A DNA stretch of 64,000 nucleotides, taken from the NCBI GenBank assembly GCA_963808775.1, contig CAWEGR010000007.1, positions 248,001 through 312,000 of the forward strand, read 5' to 3'. The stretch is from JACVRW01 sp963808775. GTDB taxonomy: Bacteria; Actinomycetota; Thermoleophilia; Solirubrobacterales; Thermoleophilaceae. Made by a program: the position numbers and the translations under genes. The notes beneath the pieces were generated by a model. That model worked only from the letters and a program-made list of their open reading frames with translations. It did no database searches and was not told the origin of the DNA. Positions 42,658 to 50,978 of this stretch are shown here, in pieces. The first letter of the stretch is position 1, and each line of letters opens with the position of its first letter.

Positions 42658-43461
42658 CTAAGCCGCTCGCAGGCCGCGGCCCTTCGCCGCGGCCAGGGCC
42701 GCCTCGGCGGCTGCCAGCAGCCCCGGGGCGTCCGCCGAGCCCGCCTCCGCGACGCCGTGGGAGACGTGCACGTGGCCGGCCGGCAGCTCGCAGGTGCCGA
42801 CGTCGTCTGAGGCCCGGGCGGCGACCATCGCGGCCGCGTCCCTGGGCGTGTTGGGAAGCAGCAGCGCGAACTTGCCGCCGTCCACCCGGAACGCAAGGTC
42901 GCTCGCGCGCACGCCACCGAGCACCGCGCCGATGCGCCGCAGGACCTCGTCCCCGGCGTCGCGGCCGTGCGCCGCGTTGATGCGCTCGAGGCCGTCCACG
43001 TCGAGCAGCGCCAGCGAGAGGCGCAGGCCGTAGCGCGACGCCCGCGCGACCTCGCCGCGCAGCGCGCGGTCGAACCCCGAGCCGGCCTGCAGGCCGGTGA
43101 GCGGGTCGACCGCCGGCTCGTTCAGGGCGGCGCCGAGATGCGCGCTCACCACACCGGCCAGCAGGGACAGCGTCTCGAGGTCCCCGTCGTCGAAGGCGTC
43201 CTCGGCGTGCGAGTGCACCCGCAGGAAGCCCACCTGCTCGCCGCTGTGCTCGAGCGGCGCCGCCAGGTTCGACGCGAGGTCGACCGATCCGGTCTCCTCG
43301 CCGTCGATCTCGATGCTCGACCCCTCAGCGCCGGTCAGGTCCGTGGCGCGCCTCGCCACGAGGTGCATGATCTCCTCGAGTTCGAGCCGCGCAGCGGCGA
43401 TCTCCGTCGAGACGGCGATGATCGCGCGCAGGCGGTCGGCGTCGGCGGCGCCAGGACTCAT
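42658..43461 (-). CDS. GAF-GGDEF protein with degenerate active site
   Basis: 267 aa. A short GAF-like domain (about 20-110) is followed by a GGDEF-fold domain (about 118-267, DPLTGLQAGSGFDRAL). The signature that should read GGDEF appears as DGGKF within FRVDGGKFALLLP, so both metal/catalytic acidic residues are lost. Cyclic di-GMP synthesis is unlikely; it may bind nucleotide or act as a scaffold. Stands between the DUF559 gene and the secreted Cys-rich gene. Confidence 0.8.
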   Translation of the reverse strand: MSPGAADADRLRAIIAVSTEIAAARLELEEIMHLVARRATDLTGAEGSSIEIDGEETGSVDLASNLAAPLEHSGEQVGFLRVHSHAEDAFDDGDLETLSLLAGVVSAHLGAALNEPAVDPLTGLQAGSGFDRALRGEVARASRYGLRLSLALLDVDGLERINAAHGRDAGDEVLRRIGAVLGGVRASDLAFRVDGGKFALLLPNTPRDAAAMVAARASDDVGTCELPAGHVHVSHGVAEAGSADAPGLLAAAEAALAAAKGRGLRAA

Positions 43462-43509
43462 GGTTCTCTTGTCGGCAAACGGCCCGGCGGGCTTAGCCCG
43501 GCGCGGCGG

Positions 43510-43866
43510 TCAGAGCCACTGCGTGTAGGTGTGCTTGACCACCTTGCCGCCCTTGCGGCAGGTTACGCGGGAGCTGTATTGCGTCGGAATCTTGTTGAAG
43601 CGCCGCTCGCTGCAGGACCAGCCGTTGACGCGCGGGCAGCGGCCGCGCTTGCCGGGCCGGCACTCGTGAAAGGCCCTGACCACCTTCCTGGCCGTGCGGC
43701 AGGAGACGCCGCGGGCACTGATCGAGGTCACGTAGGTCGTGCCATAGCCGCGTCCGGTGCCTTCCGAGCAGGTCTTCGAGGCCCCCGCGGTCGGAGCTGC
43801 GTCAGCGGCGGCAGGTGCGAACAGGGCGAGGGAGGCAGCGGCGAGCGCCAGCGCGGTGCGAATCAT
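43510..43866 (-). CDS. Small secreted Cys-rich protein
   Basis: 118 aa. Signal peptide cleaved near ADAA (residues 1-24), leaving a basic mature protein of about 94 residues with six Cys spread evenly (KTC, VSC, HEC, GRC, WSC, VTC), probably three disulfides. Many Arg and Lys suggest wall or nucleic-acid contact. I do not recognise the family. It starts five bases after the SGNH gene stop, so may be co-transcribed with the MBOAT unit. Confidence 0.7.
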   Translation of the reverse strand: MIRTALALAAASLALFAPAAADAAPTAGASKTCSEGTGRGYGTTYVTSISARGVSCRTARKVVRAFHECRPGKRGRCPRVNGWSCSERRFNKIPTQYSSRVTCRKGGKVVKHTYTQWL

Positions 43867-43871
43867 CGCGG

Positions 43872-44918
43872 TCAGGGTAGCTGCTGCGGAAAGTCCTGAC
43901 GCAGGGCCGCGAGCACCTCGTCGGCGGCGATCTCGGCGCCGCGCGAGTTGAGGTGGACACCGTCCGGCTCGCGCACGATCTGGCGCCGGCCGCCGACCTC
44001 CATCGCGTCGCGGTAGCGCCCGCCCGGGGTGAAGACCTCATCCATGTCGAGCACGCGCACCTGGGACCGGTACGGCTGCGCCGCGACCTCGATCGCGGCG
44101 TTCACGGAGCGCGCGATCTCCTGCCGGTCGCCGTCGCGTGGCGCCGGCAGCGTCAGCCAGTAGACCCGCGCGCGACCGCCGCGCCGGTAGGTGTTCATCA
44201 TGCGGCGCACGCGGTAGGCGTACTCCGCCGCCCACGCCGGGCCGCAGCAGCGAATCTTCTCGCCGTCCGGGCCGGGCAGGTCGAAGCCCTCGTTCGCGCC
44301 GATGAACACCACGACAGCGTCGGGCTCCTGCTGTTCGACCTGGTCGGTCGACAGGCGCCCCCAGTCCACGAGGACGTCGTTGGATATGCCCGTCCCCACG
44401 TGCGGGTCGCGCTCGACCTCGACCTCGCCTCCGGCGTCCGCCATCCGCCGCGCGAGCTCGGTGTCGAGCGGCATGGCGAGCGAGTCGCCCGTGACGAGCA
44501 GCTTCTCGAGCGGCTCCGCCCGTGCCGGCCGTTCGCCGAGCTCGGCGGGATCGAACGAGGTCGGCGGCACCGGGGGCACCGCGCGGCCCGCCGCCCCGCC
44601 GGTGCCCGCCTGGTCGAAGCCGCCCTGGTCGCCCACGCCCTCGTCCTCGAGGAAGGCGAGCGCGTCGTCCGTCCAGTCGTCGAACGGCAGCCGGTCGGCG
44701 ATCCAGCCCGTGGGCGCCCCGATCGCGAGCGTCAGCTCGCGCCCGACGCCCGGATCCATCTCCTCGCCCGCGTCGCGGATCGAGGCTCCCTCGAACAGCG
44801 CCAGCAGCACGGCGGCGATCAGCACGACGATCACGGCGTGCCGCGCGGTCAGGCGACGCCCCTTCGGCGCCGGCGGGACCGGCGGCTCGGGCGACGAGGG
44901 GTAATAGGGCTCCGTCAT
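43872..44918 (-). CDS. Membrane-anchored SGNH hydrolase (DUF459-like)
   Basis: 348 aa. A Pro-rich cytoplasmic start, one membrane helix (AVIVVLIAAVLLALFEG) and an external SGNH domain with nucleophile Ser in LVTGDSLA, Asn in FIGANEGF and the Asp-x-x-His pair in EPDGVHLN. The ATG overlaps the MBOAT stop (TGATG). By analogy with AlgI/AlgX and Dlt/Oat systems it would receive acyl groups from the MBOAT partner and move them to, or remove them from, an extracellular polymer. Confidence 0.85.
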   Translation of the reverse strand: MTEPYYPSSPEPPVPPAPKGRRLTARHAVIVVLIAAVLLALFEGASIRDAGEEMDPGVGRELTLAIGAPTGWIADRLPFDDWTDDALAFLEDEGVGDQGGFDQAGTGGAAGRAVPPVPPTSFDPAELGERPARAEPLEKLLVTGDSLAMPLDTELARRMADAGGEVEVERDPHVGTGISNDVLVDWGRLSTDQVEQQEPDAVVVFIGANEGFDLPGPDGEKIRCCGPAWAAEYAYRVRRMMNTYRRGGRARVYWLTLPAPRDGDRQEIARSVNAAIEVAAQPYRSQVRVLDMDEVFTPGGRYRDAMEVGGRRQIVREPDGVHLNSRGAEIAADEVLAALRQDFPQQLP

Positions 44919-46315
44919 CAGAACTGGAAGTAGATGAAGGGCGGGACGCCCTGGCTCGGGACCGTAGCGCCCACCAGCGCCACCACCAGGAAGAGCGCGA
45001 CGCCGAGCGCGGGGGCCGGCAGGCCCGCCAGACGCTCGCGCAGGCGGTCGACCGGATCGGGCGGAAGCAGCTGGAACCCGACCACCGCGACCACCGCCGC
45101 GACCGTCACGGGAGCCCACAGCGTGGCGGGGCCCGGCACGAACAGCTGGCCGATGAAGGTGGCCGCCAGCTCGAGGCTCTCGGCGCGGAACAGGATCCAG
45201 CCGAAGACGACGACGTTGAAGACGATCAGCCACGCGAGCCAGGCCGGCGGCCGGCGCACGCCGCGGTCGCGCAGCGCGTGCTCGACCACCAGCGCCGTGC
45301 CGTGCAGGGTGCCCCACAGGACGAATCCCCAGGCGGCTCCGTGCCAGAGGCCGCCGAGCACCATCGTGATCATCAGGTTGCGGTAGGTCTGCAGCTTCCC
45401 GTGGCGGTTGCCCCCGAGCGGGATGTAGAGGAAGTCGCGCAGGAAGCGGGACAGCGTCATGTGCCAGCGCCGCCAGAAGTCACGGAAGCTCAGCGCGCGA
45501 TAGGGGCAGTTGAAGTTCTGCGGGAAGATGAAGCCCATCAGCAGCGCCACGCCGATCGCGATGTCCGTGTAGCCCGAGAAGTCGCAGTAGATCTGGGCCG
45601 CGTACGCGTAGGCGGCGAGCGCCACGTCGGGCGCCGCGTAGGCCTCCGGCACGCCGAAGACCGGGTCGACCACCTCGCGCGCGAGGTAGTCGGCGATCGC
45701 CACCTTCTTGATCAGCCCGAGCGTGATGAGCACCACGCCGGCGCCGACCGCCACGTCGCGCGGGTTGCGCGGGCTCGCGAGCTGGGGGATGAACTCGCGC
45801 GCCCGCACGATCGGGCCGGCCACCACGTGCGGGAAGAACGACAGGTAGAGCGCGAAGTCCTGCGTCGAGGCGGGCTTCAGCAGGCCGCGCTTGACGTCGA
45901 CGACGTACGAGATCGCCTGGAACGTGATGAACGACAGCCCGATGGGTAGTGCCAGCGTCAGCAGCGGAAGCGGCATCCCGAGGCCCAGCGAGTCGAGGAA
46001 CGAGCCGATCTCCCCTGCGAAGAACCCGTAGTACTTGAACAGCCCCAGGACTGCGAGATCGACTGCAACCGTCGCGCCCACGATCCACCTTCGCCTACCC
46101 TCGTCGGACTCGCGGTCGACGAGCACCGCTCCGAGCTGGTTCGCCAGGGTCACCGCGGCCAGGAGCAGCGCGTAGCGAGGTGACGCCGCCGCGTAGAAGA
46201 CGTAGCTGGCGACGAGGATGAAGGGCTTCCATAGCCTCGGGTGAGGCATCAGCGCCCACGAGAGCGCCAGCACCAGCGGGAAGAAGAATGCGAATTCGAA
46301 CGAGGGGAAGACCAC
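44918..46315 (-). CDS. MBOAT-family O-acyltransferase
   Basis: 465 aa with about twelve membrane segments. Family features: FFPHVVAGPIVR, the YCDFSGYTDIAIG segment, FNCPYRALSFRDFWRRWHMTLSRFLR read as the usual cytosolic motif (in two parts), and catalytic His in GGLWHGAAWGF. Closest in style to AlgI and other polysaccharide acetyltransferases. Coupled to the SGNH gene downstream. The polymer is unknown; peptidoglycan, wall glycan or exopolysaccharide are all possible. Confidence 0.92.
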   Translation of the reverse strand: MVFPSFEFAFFFPLVLALSWALMPHPRLWKPFILVASYVFYAAASPRYALLLAAVTLANQLGAVLVDRESDEGRRRWIVGATVAVDLAVLGLFKYYGFFAGEIGSFLDSLGLGMPLPLLTLALPIGLSFITFQAISYVVDVKRGLLKPASTQDFALYLSFFPHVVAGPIVRAREFIPQLASPRNPRDVAVGAGVVLITLGLIKKVAIADYLAREVVDPVFGVPEAYAAPDVALAAYAYAAQIYCDFSGYTDIAIGVALLMGFIFPQNFNCPYRALSFRDFWRRWHMTLSRFLRDFLYIPLGGNRHGKLQTYRNLMITMVLGGLWHGAAWGFVLWGTLHGTALVVEHALRDRGVRRPPAWLAWLIVFNVVVFGWILFRAESLELAATFIGQLFVPGPATLWAPVTVAAVVAVVGFQLLPPDPVDRLRERLAGLPAPALGVALFLVVALVGATVPSQGVPPFIYFQF

Positions 46316-46968
46316 GGCGGCGAGCGGCGATCTTAGGTGCGCTCGTGGCGGCGCTCGTGTTTCCGGGTGCCGCGCACGCCGCCTGCGGCGGGGTGAATCA
46401 CTTCTGGCCCACGGACACGCGCGGCTCCGGGCGCCCGCCCCTCGCGATCGGCGACTCGGTCATGCTCGGCGCGGTCGGGCCGCTGCGGAGCTCGGGCTTC
46501 GAGGTCGACGTGCGCGGCTGCCGGCAGATGAGCGAGGGCCTCGGCATCCTGCGCGCGCGCAAGCGCGCCGACACGTTGCCCGACAAGGTGGTGATCGCCC
46601 TCGGCACGAATTGGACCGTGACCCTGCCCCAGATCCGGAGCGCGCTCGTGATCCTGGGCAAGGACCGGGTGCTCGGGCTCGTCACCCCGCGCGAGGTGGG
46701 CGGCGTCGCGAGCTCGGACCAGCAGGCGATGCGGCAGGCCGGCAAGCGCTGGCCGCGGCGCGCCAAGGTGCTCGACTGGGTGCGCTACAGCGCCGGGCAC
46801 TACAACTGGTTCTGGGACGGCCTTCACCTGCAGCCGACCGGCGCCCGCGCGCTCGCGAAGCTGATGCGGCAGGCGCACGAGTGGCCGCTGCCGCGCGTCG
46901 AGGCCGAGCTCACTCCTGAGGATGTGAACGTGCGGCCCGCGTGGCGGAAGCACGCCCCGCTCCGATGA
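46288..46968 (+). CDS. Secreted SGNH-fold protein
   Basis: 226 aa. A signal peptide with a very basic start (MRIRTRGRPRRRAAILGALV) ends near AHAA. SGNH residues: LAIGDSVMLGA, the ALGTNW block and WFWDGLHLQPTG near the C-terminus. Divergent from the MBOAT gene, its first 28 bases lie inside the MBOAT N-terminal codons; its end overlaps the next SGNH gene by 59 bp. Probably another deacetylase or acetyltransferase of the same pathway. Confidence 0.8.
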   Translation: MRIRTRGRPRRRAAILGALVAALVFPGAAHAACGGVNHFWPTDTRGSGRPPLAIGDSVMLGAVGPLRSSGFEVDVRGCRQMSEGLGILRARKRADTLPDKVVIALGTNWTVTLPQIRSALVILGKDRVLGLVTPREVGGVASSDQQAMRQAGKRWPRRAKVLDWVRYSAGHYNWFWDGLHLQPTGARALAKLMRQAHEWPLPRVEAELTPEDVNVRPAWRKHAPLR

Positions 46969-48186
46969 TGCGCTCGTCTCGGAGCGCCCCGATGATCACG
47001 TTCGCGGCGTGCGACGCGCCCGCGACGTTCAGGTGCACGCCGTCGCCCTGCCGCACCCGCACCACCCGGCGGCCGATCCGCATCGACTCCCGGTAGCCGT
47101 CCGGCGTGAAGACCTCGAAGAGGTCGATCAGCCGCACGTCCCGCGGCGAGCGGCCCGCCGCGGCCCGGATGCCCTTGTTCACGGCGGGGAACGTCTCCGT
47201 GAAGATGCCCCCGCGCGGTGCCGGCAGCGTCAGCCAGAGCACGCGCGCGCGACCGCCGCGGCCGTAGGCGTGCATCATTCGGCGCGCGCGCCGGGCGTAC
47301 TCGGCGATCCAGGCCGGGTTGTCGCAGCACGGGGCCCCCGCCATCGGGAAGCCGTCGTTGGCGCCGAGGAACATCACGACGACGTCGGGCTTGCGCGCGG
47401 CCTGGCGCCGCGCCTGCTTCTGCCAGTTGAGGAGGGTGGAGTCCGAGATGCCCGTTGCGATGTGGGCGTCGCTCCTGACGCGCGCGCCGACGCGAGCGAG
47501 GCGGGCCTTCAGGAAGCCGTCGATGATCTGGATCATCGAGTCGCCGGTGGCGAGCACGTCGAGCCTGCCGTCAGGCGCGGACACCCTCACGCAACGCGCG
47601 GAGTCGAGCCCGGGGCCGCTCAGCGAGATCCGCCAGGCCCCGGCGCGCAGCGGGCGGAAGCTGCCGCGGGCACCCCGTGCCCGTACGCGCTGGCGGCGGC
47701 AGCGGGCGGGCCCGCCGGGAGGCTCGACGCACAGCCGCGGGGCGAGGTCGCCGAGCCGCCAGCGGTCGACGATCCGGAAGCGCACGCCGCGCAGCGCCCG
47801 CGTGCGGCGCGGCGCCAGCGATCGCGAGCCGGTGGGCGCACGACGGGGTGCGCACGCGGGTGGTCACGGTCGCGCCGTCCGCGCTCGTGGCTGTGAAGTT
47901 GCGGCGGCGCCGGTCGCAGCGCCAGGTGGCCACGCGCTCGAGTTCGGTCACCGCTCCGCTGGGGGTGGTCTCGGCGACGGTGTCGCGGCCCTCCGCGATC
48001 GTCACCGCCACGCCCGGCTCCGAGGTCAGCCGCAGGCTGATGTAGCCGCGCTCGCGAGCGTCCGCGACGAGCGAGATCGCCAGCGGGCTGCTGCGCGTGC
48101 GCGGCGTCGGTCCCGGAATCGTCAGAACAGCCGATGGCGGTCGCCGCGAGCGCCCCGGTCAGGAGCAGGGCGGCGAGCGCCCTCAC
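46910..48186 (-). CDS. SGNH-hydrolase lipoprotein (two frame breaks)
   Basis: About 425 aa when rejoined. It begins with GTG 48186 and a lipoprotein signal (VRALAALLLTGALAATAIGC), then a beta-rich domain (ISLVADARERGYISLRLTSE) and the SGNH domain with LATGDSMIQ, FLGANDGF and GDGVHLN. Frame changes are needed near 48112 and 47815. The SGNH part from 47785 is open. The start overlaps the SpoIID stop (GTGA). Very similar in layout to the SGNH protein at 43872, suggesting paralogues of one acylation system. Confidence 0.75.
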
Positions 48187-49571
48187 CGCAAGCGGACGTT
48201 CGGCCCGGCAACCGTGCCGGAGCGGACGCGATAGACCCCGGGTCGGTCGACCGTGACCCTGTAGCGGCCGGAGCGCGTGGTCCTCACCGTGTCGATCGTA
48301 CGCCAGTCCCGGGCGCCGGTTCGCCTCTCGACAGCGAGCTTGCGGCGCTTCGGGCGCGGCACGAAATCGCCCGCCAGGGCACGGCAGCTCGGCCACCCGG
48401 CCCCAGGACGCGGGACGGGCGGAGCGCTGCCCGATTCGGAAGCTGCGAACCCGCACATGCTTGAACCAGGTGTCGCGGAGACCGAGGGCGGCTCTCACGT
48501 CCGGACCCGTGACCACCCGCGACCCGGCCGTGCCGATCACCCGCGCGCGCACGACTCGCGGGGAGACGCCCGTCTTCAGCACCTTCAACCTCACGAACCG
48601 ACCCGGCGCCCCGAGTCCGGCGTCGAGCCGGGCGCGCGGTAGTCGAGAACTGCCAGCGGTGGTACGGCGAGCGCCAGTCGTACGGGTCGTCCACCCCCAC
48701 CAGCCAGGGCTTGGAAAGGGCTCCGATGAAGGAGAACTCGACGTTCTCGGTGTGACCACCGGAGGTGGAGAAGTAGTAGGTCACCGCCGGCACGCCGCTG
48801 TGGGTGAGGATCTGTCCGGCCGTGCGGTCGACCGCCGCGTTGGACGGCACGCTCTCGCGGCTGACGCCCCCGTAGACCTGCGACGACGTGGTGGGGGTAG
48901 AGGTCGTAGGTTCTGATCCGTCTGCCGGGTGGCGAGCGCGTAGGTGCGCGCGGCCACCGCCTGCACCTTGAGCGCCTCGAGCGGCCACGAGCTCGGCATC
49001 TCGCCCGCGACGACGCCCTTCACGTAGGGATCGATGTCGATGAGGTTGACCGCGGTGACCCCGGCGCCCTCGGGCTGCACCTCGATGGCGCCGCGGTAGC
49101 GCCCGTCCGAGATGGAGTTGATCGCGGGGCCGAGCAGCCGGACCGGCCGCTCGCCGCCGGCATCGGCCATCGAGCCGCCCGCGGCTCGAGGCGACGCGCC
49201 GTCCGCGCACGGTGCGCAGCGAGATGCCCGAGCCGGACTGCTTCGCGATGTAGGTGGTCCGCGGGTTGAGGTCGACGCCGGCCGCGCGAGTGGCGCCGCG
49301 GAAGCGAATGTACGGGTCGTTCGGCTGCAGCAGGACGCGCACCCGCCCGAGCCGGCCGGTCGCCTCCTGCATGCTGTGTGCCCTTGTAGTAGTGCGCGAG
49401 GATGCGCTTGTAGCCGACGCCCTCGAGCGCGTACCCGTAAGCGCCGTACTGGCTCATTCCGATCCCGTGGCCGAAGCCGGCGCCCTTGATCACGTGCCGC
49501 ACCGCGGCATCCGCGCTCACGGGGAGCGCCAGCAGGACGAGGGCGGCTGTGAGGAGGAGAGAACGGCGCAT
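48183..49571 (-). pseudogene. SpoIID/LytB-domain protein broken by several frameshifts
   Basis: The protein starts MRRSLLLTAALVLLALPVSADA (signal peptide, two-residue excess omitted here) with GAGFGHGIGMSQYGAYGYA. Continuing it needs frame changes near 49378, 49180, 48925, 48900, 48640 and 48380. The SpoIID core is evident in pieces: IDIDPYVKGVVAGEMPSSW, VAARTYAL, QVYGG, YYFSTSGGHTENVE and RWQFS, followed by an Ig-like C-terminal domain. The family binds or cleaves denuded glycan strands. All motifs survive, which argues for sequence errors, yet the break density is far above the window average. Confidence 0.7.
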
Positions 49572-49614
49572 ACAGAGGGCTACAACGCTCTTATCGGCGG
49601 AAGGTAGCGGCGCT

Positions 49615-50973
49615 TCAACAGACGGCGTACAGGCGCCATTCGCCCGGAACCCCGCGCAGCTCGTGCTCGCCGCGATCCTCGAACCCGATTCCAGATCCGA
49701 CCACGAGGTCCTTCACGGTTCCCGAAACGAGCACCTCCGAGGGCGACGCGCGGTCGAGCACGCGCGCCGCGATATGGACCGCGAGACCGCCGAGATCGTC
49801 GTCCATCACCTCGAGCTCGCCGGTGTGGAGGCCCGCCCGCACCTCGAGGCCGAGCGAGCCCATCGCCTCCGACACCGAGGCGGCGCAGCGGATGGCGCGC
49901 GCAGGGCCGTCGAAGGTGGCGAGGAAGCCGTCGCCGGTGCGCTTGACCTCGCGCCCGCGGTGGCGCTCGAGCGCCTGCCGGAACAGCGCGTCGTGGCGCT
50001 CGAGCAGGAAGCGCCAGCCGCGATCGCCCATCTCGGCGGCGCGCCGCGTCGAGTCGCAGATGTCCGTGAACAGGACGGTCGCGAGCATCCGGTCCGGCTC
50101 CTGCTCGAGCCGCGCGCCCGTGAAGTGCTCCTCGATCTCGCCGAGCAGGGCGTCGCTGTCGCCGAGCGAGAACATGTTGTCCGTCCCCTCGAGCTCGACG
50201 TAGCGCGCCCCCGGGATGTGCTCGGCGATGTAGCGCGAGTGCTCGATCTTGATGAAGGCGTCGCCCTTGCGGTGCATGACGAGGGTGGGGACGCGGATCG
50301 AGGGCAGCACGTCGCGCACGTCGAACTCGCCGATCAGAGCCATGATCCGCCTGATCGTCGCCGGCGACGCGGCCAGCCGCTCGAGGCGCCCGCCCCACTC
50401 GATGAAGGTCGGGTCGCTCGCCTCGCTCGGCGCCACGCCCGCCACCACGAGGCCCTCGCCCCAATGCTGGACCTGCTGGTCCATGGCGTGGTCGCGCAGC
50501 TCCGCCGGCCAGGCGAACTCGTATCCCGGCGCCCAGGTCGCGCGGGCGAAGGTGGCGTAGAGGACGAGCGCGCTCACGCGGTCCGGGTGCGTGGCCGCGA
50601 ACGTGGCGGCCATCGGTCCGCCCTCGAGCGTGCCGACGAGCGCCACCCGCTCCGAGCCCGCCGCGTCCATGACCGCGATCAGGTCGTCCATCTGGTCCTC
50701 GAGCGTCGGCGCGCCCCAGAACGGATCGGACAGCCCCGAGCCGCGCCGGTCGAAGGTGATCAGGCGCGCGAACCGGTTCAGCTTCTGCGCGAAGCGCTCG
50801 AGCGAGCGCTCGGACCAGAGGTACTCGACCTGCGAGATCCAGGGCGGGATCCACATCACGTCGATCGGCTGGTCCTCGCCCATGACCACGTAGGCGATGT
50901 GGATGTCGCCGCTCCGCGCGTAGCGAGCCACCGGAGGCACGCTCTTGAACTTACCGACGCCGGGTAGCCTCAT
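49615..50973 (-). CDS. Alpha/beta-hydrolase-like / class III adenylate cyclase fusion
   Basis: 452 aa. The N-terminal 260 residues have the alpha/beta-hydrolase fold (ITFDRRGSGLSDP, ATHPDRVSALVLY, RVPTLVMHRKGD) but the nucleophile elbow reads GTLEGG, with Leu in place of Ser, so it is probably a sensor. The C-terminal class III cyclase domain (about 275-452) has LFTDICDSTRRA with metal Asp, VKRTGDGFLATF and RAGLHTGELE. Likely makes cAMP in response to a bound ligand. ATG 50973 is five bases from the divergent GTG at 50979. Confidence 0.88.
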   Translation of the reverse strand: MRLPGVGKFKSVPPVARYARSGDIHIAYVVMGEDQPIDVMWIPPWISQVEYLWSERSLERFAQKLNRFARLITFDRRGSGLSDPFWGAPTLEDQMDDLIAVMDAAGSERVALVGTLEGGPMAATFAATHPDRVSALVLYATFARATWAPGYEFAWPAELRDHAMDQQVQHWGEGLVVAGVAPSEASDPTFIEWGGRLERLAASPATIRRIMALIGEFDVRDVLPSIRVPTLVMHRKGDAFIKIEHSRYIAEHIPGARYVELEGTDNMFSLGDSDALLGEIEEHFTGARLEQEPDRMLATVLFTDICDSTRRAAEMGDRGWRFLLERHDALFRQALERHRGREVKRTGDGFLATFDGPARAIRCAASVSEAMGSLGLEVRAGLHTGELEVMDDDLGGLAVHIAARVLDRASPSEVLVSGTVKDLVVGSGIGFEDRGEHELRGVPGEWRLYAVC

Positions 50974-50978
50974 TCCTC

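Noticed and set aside
43466..43509. GGGC-TTA-GCCC hairpin after the secreted Cys-rich gene
   Set aside because: Only four base pairs in very GC-rich DNA and no T-run; not enough to call a terminator.
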